From: Thysanoteuthis rhombus | Lineage: Eukaryota; Mollusca; Cephalopoda; Oegopsida; Thysanoteuthidae | DNA: 64,000 bases | Reading direction: 5' to 3' | NCBI GenBank assembly: GCA_963457665.1 | Contig: OY735202.1 | Span: 77,653,142-77,717,141, forward strand | Shown: one piece after another, positions 1 to 11,098 of the stretch | Numbering within the stretch: the stretch's first letter is position 1 | Layout of the letters: each line of letters begins with the position of its first letter | Position numbers and translations under genes: made by a program | Notes under the pieces: model-generated | Databases searched by the model: none | Told to the model about the DNA's origin: nothing | What the model saw: only the letters and a program-made list of their open reading frames with translations

Positions 1-135
1 TTGTCCTCCTTCTAGACTGATTGCCTTCCTATGGTCAGAAAACCCACTCTGCCCTGCTATTTCACCCATAGCTGAAGGGAGAAGAGATGGATTCATGCCT
101 TTTCTAAGGGTATTAGTATGAATTGAACATAAGCA
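1..135 (-). repeat. SINE-like repeat, family E, copy 1
   Basis: This stretch matches 50272-50410 in the same orientation and 477-640 in reverse. The shared core on the plus strand is a run reading roughly gggagaagagatggattcat followed by a 'gcctttc-taagggcattag' segment. Read on the minus strand, other copies start with a B-box-like 'GTTCAAACTCTGACTGAGAC', which suggests a tRNA-derived SINE whose sense strand is minus here. The left edge is cut by the window. Confidence 0.6.
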
Positions 136-476
136 GATTTTACTGGAGTTTGAACCTGCATTGCTTTTTTCATTCACTGCAATGCCAATCACAAAGTCAT
201 CCCCAAGTAAATTTGAACTATCAATCTCTTGATCACAAAGTGAACGCTCTAAACCATTGTGCCATAAAGACATATGTGATAGATGTTACAATGAGTGACT
301 GTATACTTCATTCAAATATGACAGGTAGAAATCAAGGAACTCCATGGACCTTAGTTGAGCAAAGCACAATCAAAGGATTTTCTTCAAATATCTTGATAAA
401 GAAATTTCATAAACAAAAACCAAAATGATGAAATACAAAATTTATTACATCCATGGAATGAAGAAATCCAAGTTCA
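136..476. other. unassigned spacer between two inverted SINE copies
   Basis: AT-rich sequence without a recognisable gene. An open frame of about 100 codons crosses it and part of the flanking repeat, but its composition looks random and it matches no family I know. Confidence 0.5.
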
Positions 477-640
477 AACTCTGACTGAGACGTTTTGAGT
501 TCATTTCACACTAATACCCTTGCGAAAGGCATGTATCCATCTCTTCACCCCAGTCAACATGTCATGGGCTAGCATGGCAGAGTAAGGCACATTACTCCAC
601 ATGTTTCAAACAGGAAAGGCTGATGAAAAATTAGAGAAAA
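477..640 (+). repeat. SINE-like repeat, family E, copy 2
   Basis: In this copy the B-box-like motif 'GTTCAAACTCTGACTGAGAC' lies near 474-493, followed by 'CACACTAATACCCTTGCGAA' and the conserved 'GGCATGTATCCATCTCTTC'. It is the inverse of copy 1, 340 bp away, so the two could fold into a stem with a loop. Confidence 0.6.
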
Positions 641-700
641 CTTGGCTGGTTCCGTTGAATCAAAGCAGTCATACAGAAATATCTTAACAACTACCTGTTA

Positions 701-761
701 ATATTTCTCAAAATCCCTAGGGATTTCATGAAATCATTAGTTTGACCCTGTTGCAGTAACA
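701..761. mobile_element. end fragment of MITE family G
   Basis: The segment holds 'GGATTTCATGAAATCATTAG' and ends in 'GTTGCAGTAACA'. Both match the right end of the complete MITE at 58493-58901, which has 'ATGAAATCACTGATTTCACA' and 'CTTACTGTAACA'. The rest of this copy was not found. Confidence 0.45.
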
Positions 762-1112
762 TACATATATTTCACTGATATTCCATGTTTTCTGACATTT
801 TACACATGATATATTTCATTTTGGTCTCGCCTCAAGTTCTGTTTTTATACCAACACACATCACTCGACCTTCCATCTCCACTGCTGCCAGTATCATGGAT
901 TGACTTGTTCGATGAAGATTTGCGATGATTTTCCACATCTGGTGCCAGTACAATAATCATGAGAATATCCCACTTGGCTCTTTACACACCAATAAGTCTT
1001 TTTATAAGACTTTTGAATTGGTGAAATAAAACATTTCTCTTATAAAGTATGTCTTCGTGGCTAATATATAAAGACTACATCTCTGAAGAAATTATGAATA
1101 AGTACGGTAAAA

Positions 1113-1566
1113 AGGTCTAGATAGTCACTTAATAGAAACTGTCATGTGGCCATTATCTTTTGAGCAGCATGCTGTGTTGGGGATGATCAATTGAAAATTG
1201 GAAGAGGGGATGATTTACGAATAAATTCCTTGTCTCACCTTTTGTTGATCTGAGACCACTAGAAATGCTTGGATTTTCCCTAAAAATAACATGAATGATG
1301 CTGGACACAAAAATAGGGATCAATTTAGCATACAATTAAGTTGTAATTTGAACCCCCTACTAAAATTTATTTTAAGTGTTGCAAAAAACAAAAAAAAGCA
1401 TTTTTTTCTATACATAAAATAAATGAGTTTGTGTTGAAATTTTCAGCCTGCTAGCTCCTTTGTATATGTGATGGATGCATAGCCAGCCAGCTAGGCAGAA
1501 TTGCTTGAAAACTGAAAAAACCTCTATTAAAGGTTTTGGTGGCAGTTCTGGTTGACAATTTCTAAT
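1113..1566 (+). repeat. family A repeat, copy A1, near full length
   Basis: This is the first of 13 copies of an unidentified ~450 bp interspersed repeat. Landmarks in order are: a 5' block 'AGTCACTTAATAGAAACTGT'; 'CAGCATGCTGTGTTGGGG' followed by 'GATCAATTGAAAATTGGAA'; a mid block 'AGGGATCAATTTAGCAT'; 'TTTTTTTCTA' before 'ATTTTCAGCC'; and a 3' block with 'GGTTGACAATTTCTAAT'. The 5' 'ATAGAAACTGTCA' and 3' 'TGACAGTTTCTAA' are inverted, which hints at short subterminal inverted repeats as in a MITE. There is no coding capacity and no tRNA-like A or B box. Confidence 0.8.
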
Positions 1567-2689
1567 TCATGGCAATGATTTTTTATCCTTATCATGATCA
1601 GTTGTAAATCTTAGTCTTTGTTCATGTCATGGTTGCTTGTGTCAACAAAGGCTTTCATGACCATCAAGTGTAAAGCACTCCAGCCCTGTTTGCCCCACCA
1701 CCCTCAACGGATGCCTATGAGTGTAGAGCAATCTGGCGGCTGTAGTGTCTCCCAAATTTTTGTATGCTTTGCCGATTCCGAAAGTGTCCACTCAATCATT
1801 TATAACTTTCATCCTATTTCCACAAGCGCCATAGACTCTTTATTCAAGAGAAAATACTTTACCATGTGCTGGACCAGAACTGCCATCTTTATGAATGAAA
1901 GCCGTTCTCTGCAAACAATTTTGCATTAGCCTCGTCCGACCGACTCAGAAACCAATAAATCTCTATTCTAAGGGCAACCAAAAGATCTGTTTGGCTTTGT
2001 ATTTTTACTCTTTCTGAATATCAGAACATTTAGAAAACACGATAAAAAATTTCAAAAACATAATTTGTATAGATATTTTGATAAGTAATTTTCAATTAAT
2101 TCAACTCTTGAATTCATGCAAAGAAAATAGAATGTCAGTTTCTGGGAAATAATTATTGATTAAAATTATCTCCATTTGAATCCATTTGGTGAATTTTTTT
2201 CATTCAATTCACAGAAGGGTTCCACTATTGTTTAAACTCTTCATTGAACTGTTCCTCTGTCAATTACAAGAGGTTTATGAACTTAAGATTTAATATGTAA
2301 TTGTTGGGAAAGTAATTCCCTCAAAAGAACCAGAATTATAGCCTCATTCCTGCTCGCAGCTTCCTTTGGGAAGAAATTGGGACTGAACAATTTTTGTTTT
2401 CGCTCAAACACACATAACAGCCCTGATGTTGAACTGACCTCATATTCTGCTCTCATGGGGAGGTATTTTATTCATATTATACATCCCACAAGAAACAGTG
2501 CACTTCAAAATCTGCTGATAATGCAAAAGAACAATGCTCAAATTAACATAATATTTCATACAAATGACACAAATGAAATCTCTCCTCAGTTCTCAAACAA
2601 ATATGGTTCAGATTTGAATGATAGAGTCACAAAATGCATCAAAGCAACTGCTATAAGTGCAAACTGTTGATATGTAAACATAATTGGGT
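1567..2689. other. no gene recognised
   Basis: AT-rich sequence. Two open frames of about 100 codons (1618-1929 and 2377-2670, plus strand) have no recognisable domain. The second directly abuts a mariner fossil and may include its decayed 3' flank. Confidence 0.5.
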
Positions 2690-3160
2690 GCGATGTTGCG
2701 TGTTATTAGAGACATGCGCAAGTCTGTCAAGGTCAGTACTTTGCGGATAGAAGATTGCCTGCATACACCTTCCAACTTTCACCTCCATAAAGGTCTGGAG
2801 GGCTTAAATCAGATGATCGAGGTGGCCATAAACCATGGGAAATAATTTGATCCACAAATACCGGACTAGTTGCATTATCTTGCTGAAACCTTCATTTTGT
2901 TCTTCAGGCTCAGTTGATCTAAAAAAGAATCAGAGACATTGTATATGTACCACTTGGGTCTTAGACATAACACTTTCATCAAAACATATTGGAGCAATTA
3001 AATGCCACTTGGACAATATACAACAAACACTGACTTTTTTGATAGTAGAGTTGCTTTTCAAAAAGAGCATGAGGGTTTGTAGTGGACAACACTTGGGAAT
3101 TCTGACTGTTCATTAAGTCTAACGAATGAAACCATACTTCGTCAGCAAAGAATAGATTTC
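2690..3160 (-). mobile_element. mariner/IS630-type transposase fossil
   Basis: The minus strand encodes the catalytic half of a DDE transposase of the Tc1/mariner superfamily. Around 3100-3150 it reads FFADEVWFHSLDLMNSQN, matching the family's first catalytic block (F-x-D-E). Further on comes FQQDNATSPV with the second Asp (about 2885), then HGLWPPRSSDLSPPDLY with the third Asp (about 2780-2830). The reading frame is interrupted between these blocks, and the spacing between the second and third Asp is shorter than the usual 34 residues, so some sequence is lost. No terminal inverted repeats were identified. It is a dead copy; the family call is strong and the exact lineage is not settled. Confidence 0.85.
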
Positions 3161-3352
3161 AAATCGCATTGTTTACTTGTTATTGTGCAATCTGAGTCAA
3201 AGTTGTTTTTTTGTTACAACTAAAAAATCAAGATGAAGGTAAAAAAGAACTTGAAATGATTAAAGTTTGGTTCCAATACTTCATCTAATAATGATAATAA
3301 TATTAATTGATAAACATAAATATGCACTTTATGTAAATAATAATGGATATTA

Positions 3353-3391
3353 ATAATAATGATGATGATGACGATGATGATGATGATGATA
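3353..3391. repeat. (GAT)n microsatellite
   Basis: Imperfect trinucleotide repeat with interruptions, lying in AT-rich sequence (aataat repeats immediately to the left). Confidence 0.9.
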
Positions 3392-3930
3392 TGAATGTAA
3401 ATTTAAGTATAATGAACAATCGTTGCGTCAGAATTTGAAGTCATGCAAAAAAGTTTCCATCAAATAATAAATATGGTAAGAATGAATTCAATTCATAATT
3501 TCACCAGCGTTTTCCACTGGAAAACAGCTGAAATAGAGTGAAAAAATCAAGAATCATTTAGATTTTGGAGAAGAATTAAAGGTCGAAGAAGCTTTTAGAA
3601 GGGGGTCTAGTGGAGTACTGATGCCACTTTTTGAGTCTGTAGGCAAAACAGTATGACCAAGAGCACTCGAATGCCCAAACAAGCTAACACATTAATGAAG
3701 AAACAATCAAACACACACACATATGAAAAAGGATAGAACCCGTTACCATCTTTGATTACTACGGTTTATTAATATTTATATTTACATATTCCATTAGATT
3801 TTGCTAAGTGAGCTGTTCATATGCTTGTGAAATTTGCTCAAACGCCATTTTTGGAACACCCTGGATAACTTTTACTCAAGTAGAATTGCAGTGCAGTACA
3901 ACAGTTATCAGCAAAAGAAACAAAATTGGT

Positions 3931-4003
<73 letters not shown>
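3931..4003. repeat. (TA)n microsatellite
   Basis: About 70 bp of alternating TA with one 'tatataca' interruption. Open frames encoding Ile-Tyr repeats here are artefacts. Confidence 0.97.
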
Positions 4004-4006
<3 letters not shown>

Positions 4007-4149
4007 TACATTAACTTTACACAAATATCTTCAGAAAGGCAGGCAGCCGATTCTCCCTGCTCTCTGTCACATTACCTGATATTTTAACTGAGATTGTCCT
4101 AAACACTCTTCTTTGTGAACAATTATAGCAATCTAGTGACAACACATTT

Positions 4150-4262
4150 TGTTAAGATATTTCGCAATGGGAAAGAGCCCTGGGAGAAGTGGATTCATGG
4201 CTCTTCCAAGAGCATTCATGTACAAGTTGGTTCGGCAATTTCACTTTCCATGCTGGTAACCA
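4150..4262 (-). repeat. SINE-like repeat, family E, copy 3
   Basis: It carries 'GGGAGAAGTGGATTCATGGC' and 'AAGAGCATTCATGTACAAG', matching the core of copies at 1-135 and 50272-50410. By the family's sense strand it is a minus-strand copy. More diverged than copies 1 and 2. Confidence 0.45.
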
Positions 4263-4312
4263 TTACGCTTCTCAGTGCCTTCAAGCACACACATACGAAT
4301 ATATGTATATAC

Positions 4313-4715
4313 GGGTCTAGTTATTCACTCAACAGAAACCATATTGTGACTAAAGTCTTTTGACAGCATGCCATGTTGGCGGTGATCAATTAAAAAATTG
4401 GGAAAAAAAGATTGATCAATGGATAAGTTACTCCTCTCACCTCTTGTTGGGATGAGATCACCAAAATAATCTTAATTAAAAAAAAAACAACCGTTAAGAC
4501 TACCAATACAAAATGAAGGACCAATTTAACAATGTAAAATGAACACCTCACTAGAAATTTATTCTGGGGGGATATTTTGAACAAACAAAAAATGTATTTT
4601 TTCTAGACATGATAGAGAGTAAATGTTTGAATTTTCAGCCCTATAGTTCCATTGGTGCAGCAAATACACAGATAATACAGACTGACTTAGAAACTGAAGA
4701 AAACTTTGCAGGCTG
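4313..4715 (+). repeat. family A repeat, copy A2
   Basis: It starts 'GGGTCTAGTTATTCACTC' followed by 'AACAGAAACCAT', has 'CAGCATGCCATGTTGGCGG' then 'TGATCAATTAAAAAATTGGG', and later 'TTCTAGACATGATAGAGAG' and 'TTTTCAGCCCTATAGTTCC'. The 3' end fades at about 4715, without the terminal GACAGTTTCTAAT block. The overall order is the same as A1. Confidence 0.8.
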
Positions 4716-4924
4716 TTTTTTTAGAGATAAGTTTTTTTTTATTACCTACACAGATATTAGCATGCATGTTCACATACATGTATATGTATGCATGATTACT
4801 TCACACGTGTAGATATGTAAACAAATATACATTAAAATATTTACATACACTGACTGCAAAAGACATAAATGTGTATATTTGTAAACATGGTTTGCATACT
4901 TGTATTGTTTGTATATAAGTACAT

Positions 4925-5010
4925 AAATACAAGTTCAAATTTCAGTTGAGATTTTTACAATGATGCTCTTGGGAAAGGCATAAATTCATTATTCATTGCA
5001 CTTTCTTTTA
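4925..5010 (+). repeat. SINE-like repeat, family E, copy 4 (short)
   Basis: It contains 'AAGTTCAAATTTCAGTTGAG' (B-box-like) and 'TGCTCTTGGGAAAGGCATAA', as in copies 2 and 5. The tail is missing or unrecognisable. Confidence 0.45.
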
Positions 5011-5795
5011 TTGCTAGATATCTTGACAAAATGTCACGGTCATACCATGATGTTTGACTGAGAATTGGTTGGGTGACTGAAGACTTGAGTAAACCACTCA
5101 ACCATAACTACTTAACATACCATGGCAGTGACACTAAGAAGCTGTTACATTTATACTCAACCTTGACAGGAGTACTGTTGTGGATTCAATGCTCACTTGC
5201 CATAATATAGTGCTGTGTGAAGGCATGGGAACAACATCCCCTTACTTTTTTTGGAAGGATTGAGGCATTCCCCCATTATCTATATACTTCTAAAATTCTG
5301 TACTTGAACATTTCCCCGATAAGAAAATTAGCCAGTATACGTTCAAATACTCATCCTATACAGCATCGTAACATCTCTGAAATTAGCTAGATTTTTTTTT
5401 CAAGTTGGGGAATTGGTTTTTAAAGCCTCTCCCATAGGGGGCCCAAGAGTAGGCAGCTCAGCATTCTCTCGCTTCTTTTTCTTGCTCTACACTACTAAAC
5501 ACTTGTAATGTTTTACCAGGTTAAGCTCAGCTTATCACATACCTAATGACCATAGTCCAGTTCTTTTTCCACAGAGCTATCACCCAGGTCAACTTTAGCA
5601 TCTTCCTTTTTCGATTCAATGAATTCCTATTCACCATGAAGACAAAGCCTCAAAAAATGCATTCAATAACTCTTGCCCGTTCATTGAATACGTGTAAACC
5701 GAATTCACATATTTCAAAAAATTTCAATGCACTGCATCCATAAATGCAATGAGTGGAAAAGAAAAAAAAGAAAAAAAAAAAAAAAAAAGAAGAAA
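5011..5795. other. no gene recognised; A-rich tract at the end
   Basis: Unique-looking AT-rich DNA. Positions 5759-5792 form a purine A-rich tract (a, g, long poly-A), possibly the tail of an old retroposon read on the plus strand, although no body could be recognised. Confidence 0.4.
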
Positions 5796-5799
5796 GAGA

Positions 5800-5920
5800 A
5801 ACTTGACGGCGCCATAAGGGTCCGCTATGTTTGTTTGTATTCAGCTGTTTACTGTAGAAAGAGTTGTCTTCTCTTTATTTGAATCATGGCAGAAGAATAA
5901 AAGGGGGCGTTAGGTTTAGC
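5800..5920. promoter_or_regulatory. small CpG cluster of unknown role
   Basis: The stretch includes 'GACGGCGCCATAAGGG' and 'GTCCGC', dense in CpG against a background where CpG is scarce. No open frame of note follows on either strand. It could be a promoter fragment or the edge of a CpG-rich transposon; there is no direct evidence of activity. Confidence 0.2.
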
Positions 5921-6189
5921 ACCTTGATAAATATTCATGAGTGTCAATATTTCATAACGTTGCTAAGATTTGGTTTTCCTTTTTTCTTCCTTTTGAATCA
6001 TAAAATTTTCGAAGTCACCATTGATTTTTCTGGGAGAATTCAATATGGCTTATCAAGTGTAGAATGCTCAGACAAAATTGGGTCTTTATCCAAACGGTCT
6101 GCATAGGAAATCTCCAGTGGACTGATGCAATAGCGGCATAACAAGAGGCTTTTCGAGTTGTCATTTATACAGTATCTGCCTGGAAAATA

Positions 6190-6300
6190 TCCAGACCATG
6201 GATGTCTGCTGAAGGGAGGGGCAAGTACGGCATTTGACACCCCAAGATCAGGCTTTCTCACTGAGAGTGAGGGGGTTTGAAAGTTGGAACCTTACCATAG
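6190..6300 (+). repeat. dispersed repeat, family F, copy 1
   Basis: It carries 'GATCAGGCTTTCTCACTGAG', then 'GTTTGAAAGTTGGAACCTTA'. The same order is found at 7655-7760 (plus strand) and 56225-56400 (minus strand). Length and ends are not defined; it is possibly a SINE body. Confidence 0.5.
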
Positions 6301-6479
6301 ATAAAGGATGATGGTGCAGTACAGTTATGTTAGTTAACCCCAACTTTATAAGCACGTATAAAAAGACTGCTTTATCATTTACTGGTTTCAGGTAGCCACG
6401 AAGATAATCCGAATATATCTTTTTGCACACACCTGGGAATATAAGCTTTTTCCCCCCGTCTGTAAAGAGGGGCAAGTGA

Positions 6480-6700
6480 CCCAAACATTTGATATTAATG
6501 GAAAAAATAGGCTATGGCATCTTAGTCTTCTCCAAAATACTTCCCACACTTGTCTCAGTGTCCATCCCACTTTTCAAAATCACAATCACTTACTTTTGCA
6601 CATTCTCCTTAATCTCGTCCATGGTCTTCCTTACAATGGCAAAGAGCCAGGGGTCACGGAGAGCCAAGTCCGAACGGTATTGGGGAACTGACAAACCTAT
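6480..6700 (-). mobile_element. mariner transposase C-terminal fossil
   Basis: Read on the minus strand, pieces of the classical mariner C-terminal region appear in order: SDLALRDPWLF (equivalent to SPDLAPCDFWLF), then MDEIKENVQK, then FEKWDGH and DKCGKYFGED (equivalent to CFEKWKKRWDKC...GEYFEGD). Several frame changes and a deletion between the blocks show that it is long dead. The plus-strand frames over the same bases are shadows. Confidence 0.75.
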
Positions 6701-6704
6701 GTAA

Positions 6705-7650
6705 CATGATCATTATGCAAAAGATTCTGCATAGGATGTAAAAGTTTGGTAGACCAAGTGATTGTGAATGCAACAGACACAGTGCAGAGGCACATTCAAT
6801 GGTGTCTCATTGCGTACTGAGTAATCCCACAGAAGAGTATATGTCCATGTATATGCAATAATATCCCATTTAGATGGCTATCAAGTTACATCAAGGCCAT
6901 GCAACCAATTGTCAAGATATTCAAAATGGCTTGTACTTTCCGGACAGACCTATTATGTTTGTTCAACTCCTAAATTCATAGACTGCTCGTAGCCACTCTG
7001 TAAATTGAATAGAAAAATTGAATTTTTGTTTTTTTCTTTGAGATTCACCTGATGATCAAAGGTGGATAATTTCAATCAGGAGTTATTTCCCTTGATAATG
7101 ACATTCATTTTTTTTAATTTTTGAATATAAGAGTTTAAAACTTCTGTCCCACTCTGGAAAGAGAAAAAATTGCCAAACAGCTACTCATCAGACTGAAATC
7201 TTTCCAAAAAATGTTAAGAGCAAATCTCACATGTTGTTCCAAGAAAAACAAACAAAAGCAACAAAACATAAGATGAATGTGAATAGTTGTCAGAATTCAT
7301 TTATTTTAATCTGATAATAAAAATAAAAATATCAGTCCATTGTGTTCCTGACCAAATATGTAAATTCTTTGATATTGATTTTAAAGAAGGAACAAATAAT
7401 CATAAAGACAACATTGTTGTCACGACTGAGTTTTCTAGACTTGTTTGATCTTAGCACCAAAACAAAGAGACTTTTGGAATCCTGTAGGGTTGATCCATAT
7501 CTCCTTAGAAACAAGCTCTAAATGTTAAATCAGTTTATTGTGTTGGAAACGAAACCTTTTCTATTCAAATTTAAAACAACCCATCTTAAAGTGGGCTATT
7601 CAAGAAATAGAGGAGCCAAATTTCACATGAAAACCTGCTAGAGGATGCAA
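6705..7650. other. no gene recognised
   Basis: AT-rich sequence. A minus-strand frame of 60 codons at 7332-7514 has no recognisable domain. Confidence 0.5.
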
Positions 7651-7654
7651 ACAT

Positions 7655-7760
7655 TGCATTTGCCAATCTCTGGGTCAGGCCTTCTCACTGATGACAAAGG
7701 TGTTAGAACCTTATAGAGAAGCTGGGGATCAAGGGTCACTATAAATAGTGACCACTTAGG
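7655..7760 (+). repeat. dispersed repeat, family F, copy 2
   Basis: It contains 'GGTCAGGCCTTCTCACTGAT', 'GTTAGAACCTTATAGAGAAG' and 'GGGGATCAAGGGTCACTAT'. The last block matches 'GGATCAAGGGGTAACAG' in the minus-strand copy at 56225-56400, which extends the family beyond copy 1. Confidence 0.5.
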
Positions 7761-7764
7761 ATGA

Positions 7765-8890
7765 GCTATAGGTCAGGCACTACCTAGTCCCTTACTTGAC
7801 AACCAACATTCAGATACCATAGCTCCCCATAATCTGCTACCACAGACATTCCATATCCCTGATTAAGCATCAATTTTAAATGAAAAATGCTTGATCTGTT
7901 TATACTCCAAATCCCTGTCTTTGATCTGATCAGCATCTTCAAAATGTTTACTGTAAGTCAGAAAATGTGAAAATCAACCTGAGCCTCACTAAGTAGTAAA
8001 TATCATTCATCCTCAATTATACACTAGTTATGAATAATCGAGTGTTTCAAAGTAAATGGAAATGATTCAATCAGTTACACCTCTGACAATGACTATGAGC
8101 AAAGAGTAGGGAGGAGAGGAGCCAATGAGTTTCAGGGGTTTTGAAACATTTAAAATTTAAGGACCCCTTCTATAAAGGAGATATTCTGATGGGCCTCTAC
8201 TATTAGCATTCAGTATTTTGACTATGCTCAATGAACTACGATAATTAACATTTGACATTTAAAAATCATGTTTATTCTAGATCAATTATACTTATTTGAA
8301 TTTTAATATATTGTACAGATATGCATCAGGTTTAGAAGGATCACTGCTGATTATTTGTTGGACCCTCTGGGGTTTCAAAACTGCTGAGTAGGTTGAATAA
8401 ACGGGTGGAAATTTTTTTTAACAAATAAAAAAAAATCATGTACTTGCCTGGCCCTAAGGTAGTGTGTTGTGTTGCGTGGTAAATATATGAATATGCATGC
8501 GCATTTAGAAAAAAAATTCATCATGCCTTGTTATTATTGTGCTTGCGTATTTTCATTTTCATTAAAAAAATATATATATAAGTAAAGGTTATACCAGCTG
8601 AACCTATGTTTTGGGTAGTTTTATTACTTTAATTACCTGAAAAAGATGTGATTAAAAGAGTATTTTCACTGTAAATTACTGCCATCTGGCAAACACGTTT
8701 TCACTCTTCTACATTATCGATCACCATCAAGGCAATAGTGGCAGTCAAAATTTGGCCGCAGACACCCATGACCATGCCTGATTACATCACTTTGTGGGAC
8801 ATTTCTTTTCAACTCTCAATTTTTTTCCAACATTTTTTGTTGACAATCCAATCTCTTCTTCCAATCTTTGGTGTCATCACAATGTTTCAA
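7765..8890. other. no gene recognised
   Basis: Mixed AT-rich DNA with a short (TA)n at 8569-8580. Nothing coding-like was seen on either strand. Confidence 0.5.
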
Positions 8891-8929
8891 TCTAGTCTTC
8901 TTGCTGTGTGATCTTTAATATTTGTAAGG

Positions 8930-9470
8930 AAAGAGAGACTCTTTTATTGGGCTCTTCCTCTGGTTGTATAAAGTAGAAAAAAACAAACAAAAAAACAGTA
9001 TCAAGTAGAAATTTAAATTTTAACAGATATGGTTGTGAATAAGTTAATCTATTTTTAGCAATACATGTAGTACAGCTGGTTCCATATTTTTTAATAGGGA
9101 AATGTTTTGTTTTCTCTTTTGTTAAACAAAGAATTTCTATAACAAAGTCCCTGTGAATAGTCAGAAGCAATCTAGAGGCTGTGAGTTTGATTCTCACCAT
9201 GGGCTTGCTCTTTAACCTATTACACTGTTGAATGGTTAACGTAGGATTATGGTCCGATTCTAAGTTGAGATAAACAGCAATAAAACTAAATGAAATTAAT
9301 AATAATGTTGCAATACTCCATCCTAAAATAAATCTTTAAAAAAATATTGTTGAAAGAATTCCATTTCATGTCTCTGCTGAGCAGATACGAAAAAATAATA
9401 TTCGGATTATATACTAATTATCATAATAAGAGACTAATTCAACATAAAACTTACAATGTAAAGTAAAAAC
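8930..9470 (+). repeat. dispersed repeat, family H, copy 1, interrupted by a SINE
   Basis: The left part (to 9135) and right part (from 9361) align with the uninterrupted copy at 54900-55165. Shared blocks are 'TTGTGAATAAGTTAATCTAT' and a Y-rich run leading to 'GTTAAACAAAGAATT', then 'CCATTTCATGTCTCTGCTGA'. The 217 bp between the two direct AAAGAATT sites is absent from the other copy. Confidence 0.65.
9128..9360 (+). mobile_element. tRNA-derived SINE (family D) with target-site duplication
   Basis: AAAGAATT occurs at 9128-9135 and again at 9353-9360 as an exact 8 bp duplication. The 217 bp insert contains a Pol III B-box-like 'GAGTTTGATTCTCACCATGG'. It ends in an A/T-rich tail (aataaatctttaaaaaaat). 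Target duplication plus the empty site in family H copy 2 make insertion by retroposition the best explanation. The tRNA-like head is truncated or too diverged to fold. Confidence 0.65.
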
Positions 9471-9614
9471 TTGAAAGTGTTTAAATGTTTAAATAACAAT
9501 TACAATTAGTAGTCTCAGAAAATTTAGTGGCCAAAGCTCTGCCCGTTCTTAGCTTTTGTAATGATGGATGGACATTAAGTGAATTATAGTAAGGCAGTCG
9601 AACTTTTAGGTAAG

Positions 9615-9735
9615 AGCTACTGGACTCAAACTAAGGGATCAATTCAGAATGAAAACTCATTGTAAATTGGAACCTTCAATGAAAATTCATTTGGGGAGGG
9701 GAGGATTTTGAAAAACTAACTTGCTAAAAATAAGA
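9615..9735 (+). repeat. family A repeat, copy A3, internal fragment
   Basis: Only the middle of the family A consensus remains: 'ACTCAAACTAAGGGATCAAT', 'TTGTAAATTGGAACC', and the G-rich 'GGGGAGGGGAGGATTTTG'. Both ends are missing. Confidence 0.65.
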
Positions 9736-9889
9736 CTCTGTGATCCCATTTCTTGAGTTTTGCCAACAGACATTTGGTGAATTACAATAAAACAATAAAA
9801 GCATCGATTGAGATTTAATTTCGTAAACCAGAGTAATCTTTCTGAAAATGTAGTTTTCATTCGAAATCTGATCTGCTTTGACTGATTTT

Positions 9890-10340
9890 TTTTCGGAATA
9901 TTTTCGTTTTTGAGAAAAAGTGACTTTAGAAGTGGGATTGAATCGACTCCATAAACGGTATTCGATTTATAATGTACGTTAAATGCAAAACAGGACCAGT
10001 ATTTTGTGTCCGTTTCTCAGACGCTCGATATTAAACTTACAGCGTAAACTGAACCCTTACTTTGCGTTTGCGTATACAACCATATTTGCGTAAGGATAGG
10101 CACAAAGTAAGGGACCATTTTTTCCGTATATTGTAAATAGAATCCCCACTATAGCCAATTCGCTTGCACGACCAAGAAAGGAAAAAATATGTCAAAGAAA
10201 TAATGGTCAGATTCTGCCAATGCAGATCGAACCACATTCGAAAAATTTCTTCTCGTTAAAAACTACTCTAGTTTTCAAAATCGAATCTTAGTCAAAGTAT
10301 GATCTTGACTGGACTGTAAAAAAACAAAATTCGCTGTGTA
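9890..10340. promoter_or_regulatory. CpG-richer segment upstream of a candidate exon
   Basis: Against a CpG-poor background this stretch has many CpGs, for example 'TTTGCGTTTGCGTATACAAC', 'CATATTTGCGTAAGG', 'CAGACGCTCGAT'. Together with CpGs at 10540-10560 and 10930-11020 it forms the densest unmethylated-like zone of the first 50 kb. It may be promoter-proximal DNA of the candidate exon at 10977. No core promoter element could be assigned. Confidence 0.3.
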
Positions 10341-10344
10341 ACGT

Positions 10345-10806
10345 AGGGTTGCCAGATAGTTGGATAAATTTCTAGCCCAAAGCACGCCAAAAATGGCCAA
10401 ATACAAAAATTGTTTATGAAAAAACAATTATTTCATCATTTATTTTCATTCGGCAAGGTATTGTTAATCATTTGAATTGATGTGAAAAAATAATTCTATT
10501 ATTTAATTTCACCTTAATTTTCCAGCATCTTTTTTTTTTTTTCGTACGTTACGGTGACGGCCTACGGCTCTCAAATCACTATTGAAGTTACGATAAAAAG
10601 CAACTGAAAAATTAAGATGGAGGTAGAAAAAATTTTGAAAAAAATTTATGACTTTATGACACGCCAAAAATAAGAATTCGTTGAAAAAATACTCTTGCCA
10701 CGATGTCAAAATGACCAAAAATTTAAATATGGCCAAACTAACAAACGCTTTTGAAAAAGGCCAGATTTGTCTAATTTAGCCATAAAATGACCAAACTGGG
10801 AACCCT
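10345..10806. mobile_element. nonautonomous DNA transposon-like element
   Basis: The left end reads AGGGTTGCCAGATAGTTGG and the reverse complement of the right end reads AGGGTTCCCAGTTTGG, giving short imperfect terminal inverted repeats. Subterminal 'GCCAAAAATGGCC' and 'ATGGCCAAAC' motifs recur inside. About 460 bp with no transposase. No clear target duplication was found, so the class is open. Confidence 0.5.
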
Positions 10807-10976
10807 GGGGAAACATGGCAAAACTTGATAAAAAATAAAAATGAAATTTGATAAATATAAGTTGGAGCATTTCATTCATTATCTGTAACAGGAAAATAAA
10901 AAATGATCAATTCTACTTGTACGACTAAAAATTTGGCGACGCTTTTGCCAACCAAACGCAATTGTCGTCTGCTTCC

Positions 10977-11098
10977 ATGATGGCGTTTAGGTCTGCTCTC
11001 TTCTTCTTCAGCGATTTGTCCGATTATTCAAAGATTTATGTCTTTTTTGACTCTTTAACTGAAAGAATCCTTGCAAAGATGAACATATTACATCAAAG
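10977..11098 (+). CDS. candidate first exon of an unknown gene
   Basis: An ATG at 10977 is followed by a second ATG at 10980 in good context (A at -3, G at +4). From there 40 codons stay open, from MMAFRSALFFFSDLSDYSK to the residues KMNILHQ, and run exactly into AG|GTAAGT at 11097-11104, a near-consensus 5' splice site. In the same frame a stop (TAA) lies just inside the putative intron. The upstream kilobase is rich in CpG for this window. The protein is unrecognised and short, and the exon could equally be untranslated leader. No downstream exon was found here, so any gene would continue to the right through the repeats or beyond the window. Confidence 0.35.
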
